This document shows positions 7,977 through 15,708 of a DNA stretch of 35,422 nucleotides, piece by piece. The notes below the pieces were generated by a model. It had not been told where the DNA came from. It saw nothing but the letters and a program-made list of their open reading frames with translations, and ran no database searches. Every line of letters starts with the position of its first letter. Within the stretch, counting starts at the first letter, position 1. This stretch comes from SAR202 cluster bacterium Io17-Chloro-G4 (GTDB taxonomy: Bacteria; Chloroflexota; Dehalococcoidia; Lucifugimonadales; UBA3495): NCBI GenBank assembly GCA_002816455.1, contig MUCR01000067.1:1-35422 (forward strand), given 5' to 3'. Position numbers and translations under genes: made by a program.

Positions 7977-9008
7977 ATGAAAGCGGTGTATATCGAGCAA
8001 CACGGCGGCCCGCAAGCGTTGACCTACGGTGACAGGCCGGACCCGGAAGTCACTCCAGGAGAAGTGCTGCTGCGGGTGCGGGCCAGCGCCTTGAACCACC
8101 TGGACCTTAACCTCAGGGAAGGCCGGAGCTACCGGGGCACGCTGCCCCGGATCATGGGTTGCGACATCGCTGGCGAAATCGCCGCCATTAGCCCTGACGC
8201 AAAAACGGACCTTCAAGTGGGAGACCGGGTGATTTTGAACAACCGGGTCACTTGCGGAGTGTGCTATGCCTGTCGGATGGGCTGGGACCAAAATTGCGCC
8301 AGCACCAAGCGCTTGGGCGTGGACTTGGACGGCGGCCATGCCGAATTCCTAACCGCACCGGCCGTCAACGCCCACAAGATTCCCGACGCCATGCCCATGA
8401 CTGAGGCGGCGGCATTGCCCATTGCCCTTCATACCGCATGGCACTGCCTGGTCACACAAGCCCAAATTCGCCCTTGGGACGATGTGCTAATCCAGGCAGC
8501 GGGCAGCGGGGTGGGTAGCATGGGAATCCAAATCGCCAAGATGATGGCAGCGCGGGTAATCACTACGGCGGGCAGCCAATGGAAGCTGGACAAGGCCCAG
8601 GAGTTGGGCGCTGACGAATTAATTAACTACCGGGAGACCCCTGAATTCTCCCAGCGGGTCAAGGAACTGACCGACGGCAAGGGCGTGGATTTGATCTTCG
8701 ACTGCGTAGGCGCCGATGTCTGGGAGCAAAACCTAAATAGCTTGAAAGCGGGTGGCAGATTGGTCATCACCGGTGTAACCTCCGGCGCCCGGGCCGAGGT
8801 GGACCTGTCCCTGCTGCAATCCAAACCCCTGCATCTAATGGGCAGCGGTGGCCGCTCCAATCGGACCTTCGCCGATATGATGAAAGTGGTGAACCACGGC
8901 TCACTGCACGGAATCGTCGGGAAGGTTTTCCCGCTTGACGGCGTTGCCGAGGCCCACCAAGCCATGGACGACCGGGATTTCTTCGGCAAGCTGGTTATAG
9001 AGAGCTAA
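7977..9008 (+). CDS. Zinc-type medium-chain alcohol/quinone dehydrogenase (MDR family)
   Basis: This 343-residue NAD(P)H-dependent oxidoreductase has the GroES-like N-terminal domain and a Rossmann domain with AAGSGVGSMG near residue 174. The structural-zinc lobe is intact: C93, C96, C99 and C107 (C-x2-C-x2-C-x7-C). The usual catalytic-zinc cysteine near residue 39 is absent (SALNHLDLNLREG), a pattern common in quinone-reductase-like members, so the catalytic zinc may be missing. AGGAG precedes the ATG. It is followed 49 bases later by a fumarylacetoacetate-hydrolase-family gene, so the two probably form a catabolic operon. The substrate is unknown. Confidence 0.85.
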   Translation: MKAVYIEQHGGPQALTYGDRPDPEVTPGEVLLRVRASALNHLDLNLREGRSYRGTLPRIMGCDIAGEIAAISPDAKTDLQVGDRVILNNRVTCGVCYACRMGWDQNCASTKRLGVDLDGGHAEFLTAPAVNAHKIPDAMPMTEAAALPIALHTAWHCLVTQAQIRPWDDVLIQAAGSGVGSMGIQIAKMMAARVITTAGSQWKLDKAQELGADELINYRETPEFSQRVKELTDGKGVDLIFDCVGADVWEQNLNSLKAGGRLVITGVTSGARAEVDLSLLQSKPLHLMGSGGRSNRTFADMMKVVNHGSLHGIVGKVFPLDGVAEAHQAMDDRDFFGKLVIES

Positions 9009-9057
9009 TTCACTGAATGCGGATAACGATTTAGACTATTGCATCAAGGAGAGGAAA

Positions 9058-9813
9058 ATGAAAATCGCACGGTACTTGGCCCACGGGCAAATCAGCTACG
9101 GAATGGTGGACGGCGACGGGGTAAAAGAGTTGAGCGCCAGTCCCTACGAGGACTATCAAGTCACCGACCACGCCCATCCTTTGGACCATGTAAAATTGTT
9201 GCCGCCCAGCGAGCCGACCAAGATTCTGGCCATCGGCCTCAATTACTCCAGCCACCTTCACGACCGGCAACCACCGGCGGAGCCCATGGTTTTCTACAAG
9301 ACACCTACTTCCCTCATAGCCTCCGGCGAAACTATCATACGGCCAAAGGGCACCGCCAAGCTGGACGCCGAGGGCGAGCTGGTGATTATCATCAAAGACC
9401 GGTGCCGCAACGTTTCCAAAGCCGATGCCATGAACCATGTTTTGGGCTATACCTGCGGCAACGACGTTAGCGCCCGGGATTGGCAGCAAGACGATCGTAA
9501 CTGGTGGCGAGCCAAGTCTGCGGACACCTTCTCGCCAGCCGGTCCTTATATGGAAACGGATCTTGATCCCCACAACGTGCGGTTAATTTGCAGGATTAAT
9601 GGCAAAGACGTGCAGAACGAAAGCACGACCTACCTGATCTTTGATATACCCACCATCATTGAGTTTGCGTCCAAGTACGTGACTTTGGAGCCGGGGGACA
9701 TGATTTACACGGGCACTCCCGGTGAACCGGGTGAGATGAAAGACGGGGACGTTTGCGAGGTGGAGATTGAAGGTATTGGCACGCTGAGCAACCCCATCAA
9801 GCTGGAGGGTTAG
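9058..9813 (+). CDS. Fumarylacetoacetate hydrolase family protein
   Basis: The 251-residue protein belongs to the FAH superfamily, metal-dependent enzymes that hydrolyse, decarboxylate or isomerise 1,3-diketone-like acids, often in aromatic-compound breakdown. The substrate loop ILAIGLNYSSH is near residues 57-67. The metal ligands are Glu105 and Glu107 (DAEGELVII) and Asp136 (GNDVSARDWQ). The C-terminal GDMIYTGTPGEPGEMKDGD is the standard closing motif. AAGGAGAGG lies just before the ATG. The dehydrogenase upstream suggests a shared pathway. The exact reaction (for instance 2-hydroxyhepta-2,4-diene-1,7-dioate isomerase type) cannot be fixed from sequence. Confidence 0.9.
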   Translation: MKIARYLAHGQISYGMVDGDGVKELSASPYEDYQVTDHAHPLDHVKLLPPSEPTKILAIGLNYSSHLHDRQPPAEPMVFYKTPTSLIASGETIIRPKGTAKLDAEGELVIIIKDRCRNVSKADAMNHVLGYTCGNDVSARDWQQDDRNWWRAKSADTFSPAGPYMETDLDPHNVRLICRINGKDVQNESTTYLIFDIPTIIEFASKYVTLEPGDMIYTGTPGEPGEMKDGDVCEVEIEGIGTLSNPIKLEG

Positions 9814-9838
9814 CACCCGTCTCCTTAACCACCAGCTA

Positions 9839-10219
9839 TCACCCCGAGAGAAGCGAGGGGTCTCAGAGCTGTGTTGAGTCTACTCCTGAGATTCCTCGTC
9901 GCTTCGCTCTTCGGAATGACATTGCGGGGTGAGTGACTCGCCAATACACCCAATCCTCTTGTCTGTTACTCCGAGCAAAGCAAGGAGTCTCAGGGGCTAT
10001 GATGGGCTTACTCCTGAGATTTCCCGACCCTATCGAGGACTCGCCCCGATGTGATCGGGGGAGCCTCGTCGCTTCGCTCCTTGGAATGACATTGAGGGGT
10101 GAGTGATTGGTTAAGGCACCCCAATTTCTTCAATGTCACTCCGAGTGGAGCGAGGAGTCTCAGGGCTACGCTGAACCCACGCCCTCAGTGCCTCACCGCT
10201 CGTTGGAATGGCATTCTGG
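9839..10219. repeat. Cluster of three imperfect palindromic repeats
   Basis: Three diverged copies lie in the same orientation: 9839-9937, 9966-10104 and 10135-10219. Each begins with a CCGAG...GCGAGGRGTCTCAG arm and ends with a CCTCGTCGCTTCGCTC...GGAATGACATT-type arm, so each is an imperfect inverted repeat. Copy 2 carries an insertion of about 45 bases with its own palindrome, CCCCGAT-gtg-ATCGGGG (10043-10059). No gene is present in the 420-base spacer between the FAH gene and the convergent SDR gene. These look like non-autonomous, MITE- or REP-like elements. Confidence 0.85.
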
Positions 10220-10233
10220 GTAACACTGCTGCC

Positions 10234-11067
10234 CTAAGCCAGTTCCTTCCGCCGCAGCAGATAAGCGTCCGAATCCATGATATCGGGAATTTGGGGCGGC
10301 AGGTTGGCGAAATCGTCCAAAAACGAGGAGAATACACGACCGCTCAAATTCCCAGACTCGTCGCTGGCCAGGAAAACGGCCAATTCGGCCGCCTTTTCAA
10401 TGGAAGCTCCGCCGCCGCTGGTCACTCTTTGGCCCAGCTCATAGATTTCGGTGGCCCCGGCCTCCTTCGCCGAATCCCGCATCTCTTCCCACATTCTCGT
10501 GTTTATCGAGCCTGGTCCGAAGGCATTCACTTGTATGTTAGTGCCTGCCAGCTCCAAAGCAAGGGCTTCGGTCAGGCGCACCACGGCGGCTTTGCTGGAG
10601 CAGTAAGCGGACATTTGCGCCCAAGCGGACATACCGCCCGCTCCCGATAGGTTGATGATCTTGCCACTGTCCTGACCCAACATCGCTGGAAGGACCTCCC
10701 GGCAGCAAAGGTATGTGCCGATCAGGTTAACCTGTACCGTTTGTATCCAAGAAGCAACGTCGCTGTCCTGGAGAGCTCCCACGGGACTGTTGGCGCCAGC
10801 GTTGTTCACCAGGACGTCTATGCGGGAAAACCGGTCCAGGGCAACCCTGGCCATATCCTTAACCTGGACATGGTCGGTAACATCAGTAGGGATGAGACAT
10901 ACGGTTGCTCCCAAAGCCTGGGCCTGGGTGGCGGTTTCCTCTAATTCCTCACGGCTGCGCGCTGCCAGAGCAAGCCTAGCGCCCTCTTGAGCATAGGCCA
11001 AAGCGATCGCTCTGCCGATACCCCGTCCTGCTCCGGTTATGATGGCGACGCGATTCTCCAGGCGCAT
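10234..11067 (-). CDS. Short-chain dehydrogenase/reductase (SDR)
   Basis: This 277-residue classical SDR has the cofactor motif TGAGRGIG (11-18), NNAG (88-91), and the catalytic Tyr155-x3-Lys159 (YCSSK). After the core it continues with GPGSINTRMWEEM, then a substrate lid and a C-terminus of about 30 residues beyond the usual SDR end. The start is ATG at 11067 with AAAGGAGA upstream. It stands alone, between two repeat-rich spacers, and ends against the repeat cluster. The substrate is unknown; SDRs of this type oxidise or reduce hydroxyl or keto groups. Confidence 0.9.
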   Translation of the reverse strand: MRLENRVAIITGAGRGIGRAIALAYAQEGARLALAARSREELEETATQAQALGATVCLIPTDVTDHVQVKDMARVALDRFSRIDVLVNNAGANSPVGALQDSDVASWIQTVQVNLIGTYLCCREVLPAMLGQDSGKIINLSGAGGMSAWAQMSAYCSSKAAVVRLTEALALELAGTNIQVNAFGPGSINTRMWEEMRDSAKEAGATEIYELGQRVTSGGGASIEKAAELAVFLASDESGNLSGRVFSSFLDDFANLPPQIPDIMDSDAYLLRRKELA

Positions 11068-11126
11068 GAATTGTCTCCTTTAAAAATAATGTTTAGCAGG
11101 ATCTAACGTGACCTAGAGTGCCGAGG

Positions 11127-11164
11127 AAATCCCCCACAACCCCCCTTTACGAAAGGGGGGCTTA
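11127..11164. repeat. Dispersed C/G-tract palindromic repeat, copy 2
   Basis: Arms CCCCCCTTT (11140-11148) and AAAGGGGGG (11152-11160) flank a 3-base loop; the left flank AAATCCCCCACAA mirrors the flank of copy 1. It is the same element family as at 7821-7855, in the inverted sense. Confidence 0.8.
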
Positions 11165-11248
11165 TCGCGCTCTTGCCCATTTTGAGGGAGTTCGTCCATC
11201 GTCTAAATGGCGTTTTATCGCTTATTGATTGTAAACTGACAAGACAAG

Positions 11249-11282
11249 TCCCCCTTTGTAAAGGGGGATTTAGGGGGATTTC
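11249..11282. repeat. Dispersed C/G-tract palindromic repeat, copy 3
   Basis: A TCCCCCTTTgtAAAGGGGGA palindrome (11249-11268) is followed by TTTAGGGGGATTT. Together with copy 2 it brackets the roughly 80-base spacer between the SDR and binding-protein genes, in opposite sense. Confidence 0.8.
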
Positions 11283-11331
11283 GCTGCGCCTCCTCACTTG
11301 TTTTAACTATGACGAGATGTTCCTCGCCATT

Positions 11332-12477
11332 CTATCCTCGGGGCCAGGGATATACCAAATTACCTTGGGCTTGCTCGGGAGGCCACAGCGCCACTTTCTT
11401 GCCATCTTGCCATTGCACTAGAAGAGTGGAGCGACCGACCTGCTTTCCCGTATCCGGATCAATCTTAAAACGGCCGTAGAACGTGGAAATATCCAGATCC
11501 GACGCTGCCTTCCGCAACTCTGCATCTTCCAAGCTGCCAGCCTGCTCGAGGCACGCCTGAGCCACCAATCCGGCGGCATAGGCTTGCACCATAGGGTAAT
11601 CCACTATTCCAGTACTTTGGCGGCGCAACGAAGCCATCACAGAGTCAGCCGTCTGCCCGTAGTCATTTGGGTAGTTCGCTTCCGGTTCCCATTGGCTGGG
11701 GCCGGTGAATCCCTGAACGTGTTCGCCAAGAGCATCACGGAACTGCTGAATAGGCGCTGCCACCACTGCCACCGCCTTAATTTCAATGGGATGGGACACA
11801 AGCTGCTTGGCCAACTGTATATCGTTGGCGATCCGCCCTACAGCTACCAAAACGTCCAGCCGCTCGTCGCGCACTTCTTCCAATATTTCGTTGAAATCCT
11901 TCAGCTCTGCTGGAAACTCTCGCAAGTATTGCACTCGAAAGCCCAGCCCTTTGGCCTGCTCGCTCACCGTCTCGCTCACTGACTTGGGGAAGCCGCCTGG
12001 AAATGCGCGGATGATGCCGATCTTGGAAGCTGAAGAGTCAGCTTGGCGGACCAATGGGAGCAGTCCAGCTAGGTAGCCGCTGGCGGGGGTCAAGACTCCG
12101 ACGATCCACCTGAAGCCTTGCTGGTAAATGTTGTCGGCCGCCCCTCCCTGGTTCCAAAACACCCGTTGATATTCCTCTGCCACACCGGCCGCCGCCAAAG
12201 AAAGCACGCTGGAATAAGGTCCAAAGAGGAGGTCGACGCAATCCTGCTCGATCAAACGGGAAGTTGCTTGGCGGGTACAGTCGGGTTTGCTCTGGTCATC
12301 GTAGTGGATAACGGCGACCGGCCAACGTTTTCCAGGCCCATCGACGATTAACCCGCCGGAGCGGTTGGCGTCCTCGGCCCAGGCTTGCAGCCCAACTAAA
12401 GCCTGCTTCCCCTGAACGCTGAACTGTCCTGTCAGGGATGCAGGAATGCCCGCTTTAATTGTCCGGGCTGTGGGCAT
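11332..12477 (-). CDS. Leu/Ile/Val-binding-protein-like protein without signal peptide
   Basis: The 381-residue protein has the type I periplasmic-binding fold of branched-chain amino acid or amide ABC substrate-binding proteins. Recognisable parts are IKAGIPASLTGQFSVQGKQA at the start, WAEDANRSGG near 35, and FGPYSSVLSLAAAGVAEEYQ near 86. Late segments such as STFYGRFKIDPDTGKQVG are also typical. Unlike exported members it starts directly with the first beta strand: there is no hydrophobic signal or lipobox before residue 8, and no permease or ATPase gene is nearby. A cytoplasmic sensor of the AmiC kind is therefore possible. It lies 44 bases after the FIST gene on the same strand. The ATG at 12477 lacks a strong ribosome binding site. 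Confidence 0.8.
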   Translation of the reverse strand: MPTARTIKAGIPASLTGQFSVQGKQALVGLQAWAEDANRSGGLIVDGPGKRWPVAVIHYDDQSKPDCTRQATSRLIEQDCVDLLFGPYSSVLSLAAAGVAEEYQRVFWNQGGAADNIYQQGFRWIVGVLTPASGYLAGLLPLVRQADSSASKIGIIRAFPGGFPKSVSETVSEQAKGLGFRVQYLREFPAELKDFNEILEEVRDERLDVLVAVGRIANDIQLAKQLVSHPIEIKAVAVVAAPIQQFRDALGEHVQGFTGPSQWEPEANYPNDYGQTADSVMASLRRQSTGIVDYPMVQAYAAGLVAQACLEQAGSLEDAELRKAASDLDISTFYGRFKIDPDTGKQVGRSTLLVQWQDGKKVALWPPEQAQGNLVYPWPRG

Positions 12478-12521
12478 AAAACTGACTTACGTTGACTTCA
12501 AGTTGGGAAATTTGGTGAAGG

Positions 12522-13706
12522 CTAATACCGGGGCCGAAAAATCCCGAAGGAACTTGTGTAGCCGTGGAGGAAAGTGGTCCCGCTGACCGGCCCGATTTCC
12601 CCATTACAGAAAAAGCCGCCCAAAGGTACTTGGCCTAACTTCTCATGGAAGATATCAGTGTCGTGATTGGGCCGGCCGTAGAGGTATTGTCCCCGGCCCA
12701 GGCAGGAAAACAAGAGGGCGCCCTGGACCTGATTCTCCCGGTTGTCCGTGGCGAAGCGCTCCAAAACCGCAGTCAGGTCCTCGGCAGACGTGTCTGCGTC
12801 CCGCAGGTGGAACTGGACCATCTGGCCCTCTTTTAAGGTTTCTCCGATGGCTAATGTCCCGGTTCTGGCATCCATGCCAACGACGTTTCGGATCAAGAAA
12901 TCACCTTGCTTGGGTGATTCCAGAAACTCATCCATTACCACGCCCAAGAAAAGGGAATTTTGCATCAACGCCTGGTCTCGTTCGTTCATTGTTTGGAATA
13001 ACTCTTTCAGAACTACCAAAGGAGCCTGTCCGTCAAGCCCCAATAGCAGGTTTTGCCGGCTCTCCGTAATATGCATAGTTTGGCCAATGGGACGGCACCC
13101 TTGCGCCACCACGGTGTCCACGGTGATGTTTCCATGCAGGGCTAGACCGATTGCCCCTGAATTGTGCGTCTGATCTCCCAAGAACAGGGCATTGCCTCCC
13201 TGAGAACTGGCCCCGCTGGCTAAGCCGCCAATTTTGGCCGACTGGGAATAGGCAAAGTCCAGACCCATCAACAGGTTCTGAACCGGAAAGGAAAATGGGT
13301 CGGCCAGTACCACGAACTGGGGCTCTTGGCTGCTGGGTACTCCCAGCAACTCCTCCCAAGAATTCGGCCCGGCGTCCAGATCAGGAAGGCTGTCACCGCT
13401 CAGGTGAAATGGGACGATTTCAACCCCTGGAAGACTAGCGCCAGTGATGGATATTCCGGGGCGTTGCTCCACTTCCACGCCGTCTCCGATTATCCCGCCG
13501 CCGGAGCAACCAAATATCTTGACAGGTCCCAGTCCCTGGCCAATTAGCTCGACTACTTGGTCATACTCCGATTCAAAATGCGGAGAAACGAATACGACGG
13601 CCAGATCCGGCTGGGTATCTCCCAAGCTGGATTTCAGACCGGTGATGCACTCGTCAATGGCTGGTGCCAGGTTCGGAAGCTCGGAAACCGAGGACGCCCA
13701 TTTCAT
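12522..13706 (-). CDS. FIST-domain sensory protein
   Basis: The 394-residue product matches the FIST N plus FIST C architecture, a predicted small-ligand sensing module. The N-terminal part contains LAVVFVSPHFESEYDQVVEL and IFGCSGGGIIGDGVE, the typical glycine-rich segment. The C-terminal part has FLGVVMDE, NVVGMDARTGTLAIGE and ALLFSCLGRG, then GFFCNGEIGPVSGTTFLHGYT at the end. There is no signal peptide, kinase, GGDEF or methyl-accepting output domain, so it would act through a partner. I prefer ATG at 13706, which has GAGAGG nine bases upstream; the frame is open 15 codons further. It is followed by the binding-protein-like gene, probably in one transcript. Confidence 0.85.
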   Translation of the reverse strand: MKWASSVSELPNLAPAIDECITGLKSSLGDTQPDLAVVFVSPHFESEYDQVVELIGQGLGPVKIFGCSGGGIIGDGVEVEQRPGISITGASLPGVEIVPFHLSGDSLPDLDAGPNSWEELLGVPSSQEPQFVVLADPFSFPVQNLLMGLDFAYSQSAKIGGLASGASSQGGNALFLGDQTHNSGAIGLALHGNITVDTVVAQGCRPIGQTMHITESRQNLLLGLDGQAPLVVLKELFQTMNERDQALMQNSLFLGVVMDEFLESPKQGDFLIRNVVGMDARTGTLAIGETLKEGQMVQFHLRDADTSAEDLTAVLERFATDNRENQVQGALLFSCLGRGQYLYGRPNHDTDIFHEKLGQVPLGGFFCNGEIGPVSGTTFLHGYTSSFGIFRPRY

Positions 13707-13795
13707 GTCGCCTACCTCTCGTCTGGTATCGCTCGCAACGTGACGCCACATACGCGGGTTGGGAAACTGCTACCCAGTATACCAAACCTGAAACA

Positions 13796-15223
13796 CTAAT
13801 CGAGGGCTATTAGCAAATCTGGAGACTTAATTAGCGCCAAAGCCAGTTCGGCGGCGTCGCCCAAGAGTCCGGGTCTAACGAATTCCAACCTGTCGGAGGA
13901 TGTGTGTATCCGCGAGAAATCCGGAGCGTAAAACATCAAAACAGGTATGCCTACTCGAGAGAAGTTAATGTGGTCGCTGCCGCCGCCCTGAAGCCCGCCG
14001 CCAGCCCGCACACTTATTCCCACCTTATCCGCCTGCTCTAGGGCCAAGTTGATCAGTTCAACGTCTCCAAGGACGCCTGCTTGACGTCCCGACCCCAAGG
14101 CGTCGAAGTTAAACATGGCGATGATGCCTTGTTGTTCCTCATCACTCAATGACTCGACGTAATGCTGACTACCCAAGAGGCCCAGTTCCTCCGAACCGAA
14201 TGCAATGAACCGCACCGTAAACGGCAGTGTATCTTGGGCTAATTCTTGGGCCAGGGCGAGAACAACTGCCGTGCCGGAGGAATTGTCGTTGGCGCCCGCG
14301 ACGTTGGGCACGGTATCGTAATGCCCTCCCAAAACCACAGACTTGTTTCCTGTAGCGCTACCTGAGCCCGGCTTCGTCGCTACAACGTTGTGGGACGTTT
14401 CGACAGTCGCTTTGACCGAGACGCTGGCCGTTACCGCGCCAGATTCCAACAACGCCTCGATTCTTTCACCGTCTCCTTGAGATATGGCCAGGGCAGGGAT
14501 GGCTGCCGAACGGGGCATCACGCCCTGGAAATTGTCCGGGATATTGTTGTATATCACTGCGGCAATGGCGCCAGCTGCGGCTGCCCGGTCCACCTTTTCC
14601 TGAAACGGAATGAGACCTCGCTGGATCAAGGCAACCTTTCCGGTTAGACCTTCCAGAGGAAAATCCCCCTCTCTGGCCAAACCGATGGCGACCAAACCGC
14701 CCGAGGCCTCTCCTTCCGGTGAAGATATCAACGGAATCACGGCCAGGCTCTGTGGTTCAAGGCCATCAATAGTGAGGGATGATAGCTCGGGGGACAGGTT
14801 GGTTATCGTGAAAGGCTGCAGCTCCACCGAGTACCCAAGGCCTTCTAGTTGGGATGCCAGGTATTCAGCGGCAGCCAATTCTTGCTCGGTCGCGCTCTCT
14901 CTGGGCCCCAACTCCTCCACCAAGAACTTGAGGTAGCCAAATGCCGTCTCCGCTAATGGGCTGAGAGGCGCCGGGGTAGCAGTGGGTCCGGGTTCGGTTG
15001 TCCGTGGTGGAAGCGTCGCTTCGGCGGTAGCCGTAGGCAGGATCGGCGTAGGGGACGGAGGCGGTGCTGTGGGACTCACTGTCGGGATTGGTATCGCCGT
15101 GGCGGGGACCGGGGTAGGGGTTGAGCCGGAGCAAGCTGCCACAAATAATACGATGGTCGATATTAAGAGCGCCGAAGCCCGCCGGCGGCTAATAAACGTT
15201 GAACACAATCTAAAGATGCTCAC
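13796..15223 (-). CDS. M28-family aminopeptidase, lipoprotein with PA domain
   Basis: This 475-residue protein is an exported zinc peptidase anchored by lipid. The signal peptide runs to the lipobox VAAC at about residue 31, followed by a Thr/Pro-rich linker of about 60 residues. A PA domain lies near 150-280. The M28 domain follows with metal ligands GGHYDTV (His, Asp), AGANDNSSG (bridging Asp), GSEELGLLG (catalytic Glu and metal Glu), FNFDALGSG and GSDHINF (final His). All key residues are present. The start is GTG at 15223, just after an AAAAAAGAG stretch. It probably trims peptides outside the membrane to supply amino acids. An extended -10 promoter sits at 15301-15309. Confidence 0.9.
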   Translation of the reverse strand: MSIFRLCSTFISRRRASALLISTIVLFVAACSGSTPTPVPATAIPIPTVSPTAPPPSPTPILPTATAEATLPPRTTEPGPTATPAPLSPLAETAFGYLKFLVEELGPRESATEQELAAAEYLASQLEGLGYSVELQPFTITNLSPELSSLTIDGLEPQSLAVIPLISSPEGEASGGLVAIGLAREGDFPLEGLTGKVALIQRGLIPFQEKVDRAAAAGAIAAVIYNNIPDNFQGVMPRSAAIPALAISQGDGERIEALLESGAVTASVSVKATVETSHNVVATKPGSGSATGNKSVVLGGHYDTVPNVAGANDNSSGTAVVLALAQELAQDTLPFTVRFIAFGSEELGLLGSQHYVESLSDEEQQGIIAMFNFDALGSGRQAGVLGDVELINLALEQADKVGISVRAGGGLQGGGSDHINFSRVGIPVLMFYAPDFSRIHTSSDRLEFVRPGLLGDAAELALALIKSPDLLIALD

Positions 15224-15300
15224 CTCTTTTTTACGTGCGACACTCTGCGGGTGGATGTAGCAGTCTCGATCGGCTGCCTGACCCTAGGCGGCTCGAGCCG

Positions 15301-15309
15301 AGTATATCA
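15301..15309 (-). promoter_or_regulatory. Possible extended -10 promoter of the M28 peptidase gene
   Basis: On the minus strand the sequence reads TGATATACT, an extended -10 (TGnTATACT), about 80 bases before the GTG start. No good -35 is visible, as is common with extended -10 sites. Confidence 0.4.
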
Positions 15310-15390
15310 CCGGTCACAGCCAGCTGATATCACAAACGCGCTGACATGACAGCGCGGCGCATCGTTAGCGGCCCATCGTTAGTTGAATGC

Positions 15391-15419
15391 TGGACAGGCC
15401 AGGGAACCCTAGTTATATT
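15391..15419 (+). promoter_or_regulatory. Sigma-70-type promoter of the amidase cluster
   Basis: TGGACA (15391-15396) and TATATT (15414-15419) are separated by exactly 17 bases, each matching 5 of 6 consensus positions. The expected start point is about 35 bases before the first gene. A short direct repeat, catcgttag, occurs twice just upstream (15360-15382). Confidence 0.6.
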
Positions 15420-15460
15420 GATGCGCAATCGAATGAGTTGGATGCAAATAGGTGCGGGAA

Positions 15461-15640
15461 ATGAATATTGACGAAGAACGGGTCCGGCAACTGGCCGAAT
15501 TGGCCGGGATTAGCGTGGCTGATGAGGACCTATCGGAAGTGGCGAACCGGTTTGCCAGCCTAATGGGCGAGTTGGAACGGCTCAAGGAGTTGGACCTTTC
15601 CGATGTGCAACCCGTGGTGATTTTCCCCGAAGAACCGTAG
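15461..15640 (+). CDS. Small GatC/AtzG-like protein
   Basis: This 59-residue protein resembles the N-terminal helical part of GatC, the small subunit of the tRNA amidotransferase: INIDEERV-like opening, LAELAGISVADEDLSEVANRF and a helix LMGELERLKELDLSDVQP. It ends where full GatC (about 95 residues) would go on. There is no gatB in the window and an amidase gene follows at once. This pairing matches AtzG-AtzE type systems, where a vestigial GatC-like peptide stabilises a catabolic amidase. I prefer ATG at 15461, with AGGTG six bases upstream, over the GTG at 15452. Role in tRNA charging is unlikely but not excluded. Confidence 0.75.
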   Translation: MNIDEERVRQLAELAGISVADEDLSEVANRFASLMGELERLKELDLSDVQPVVIFPEEP

Positions 15641-15708
15641 GCGTCCCGGAGCACTTAATCCACCATGTGATTCCCACGCGCCAGAAACCCTATCAGAGAG
15701 GTAATGAT

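Noticed and set aside
9839-10219. Structured non-coding RNA such as a riboswitch
   Set aside because: The repeats are multi-copy, in a convergent spacer after a stop codon, and resemble dispersed elements rather than a leader.
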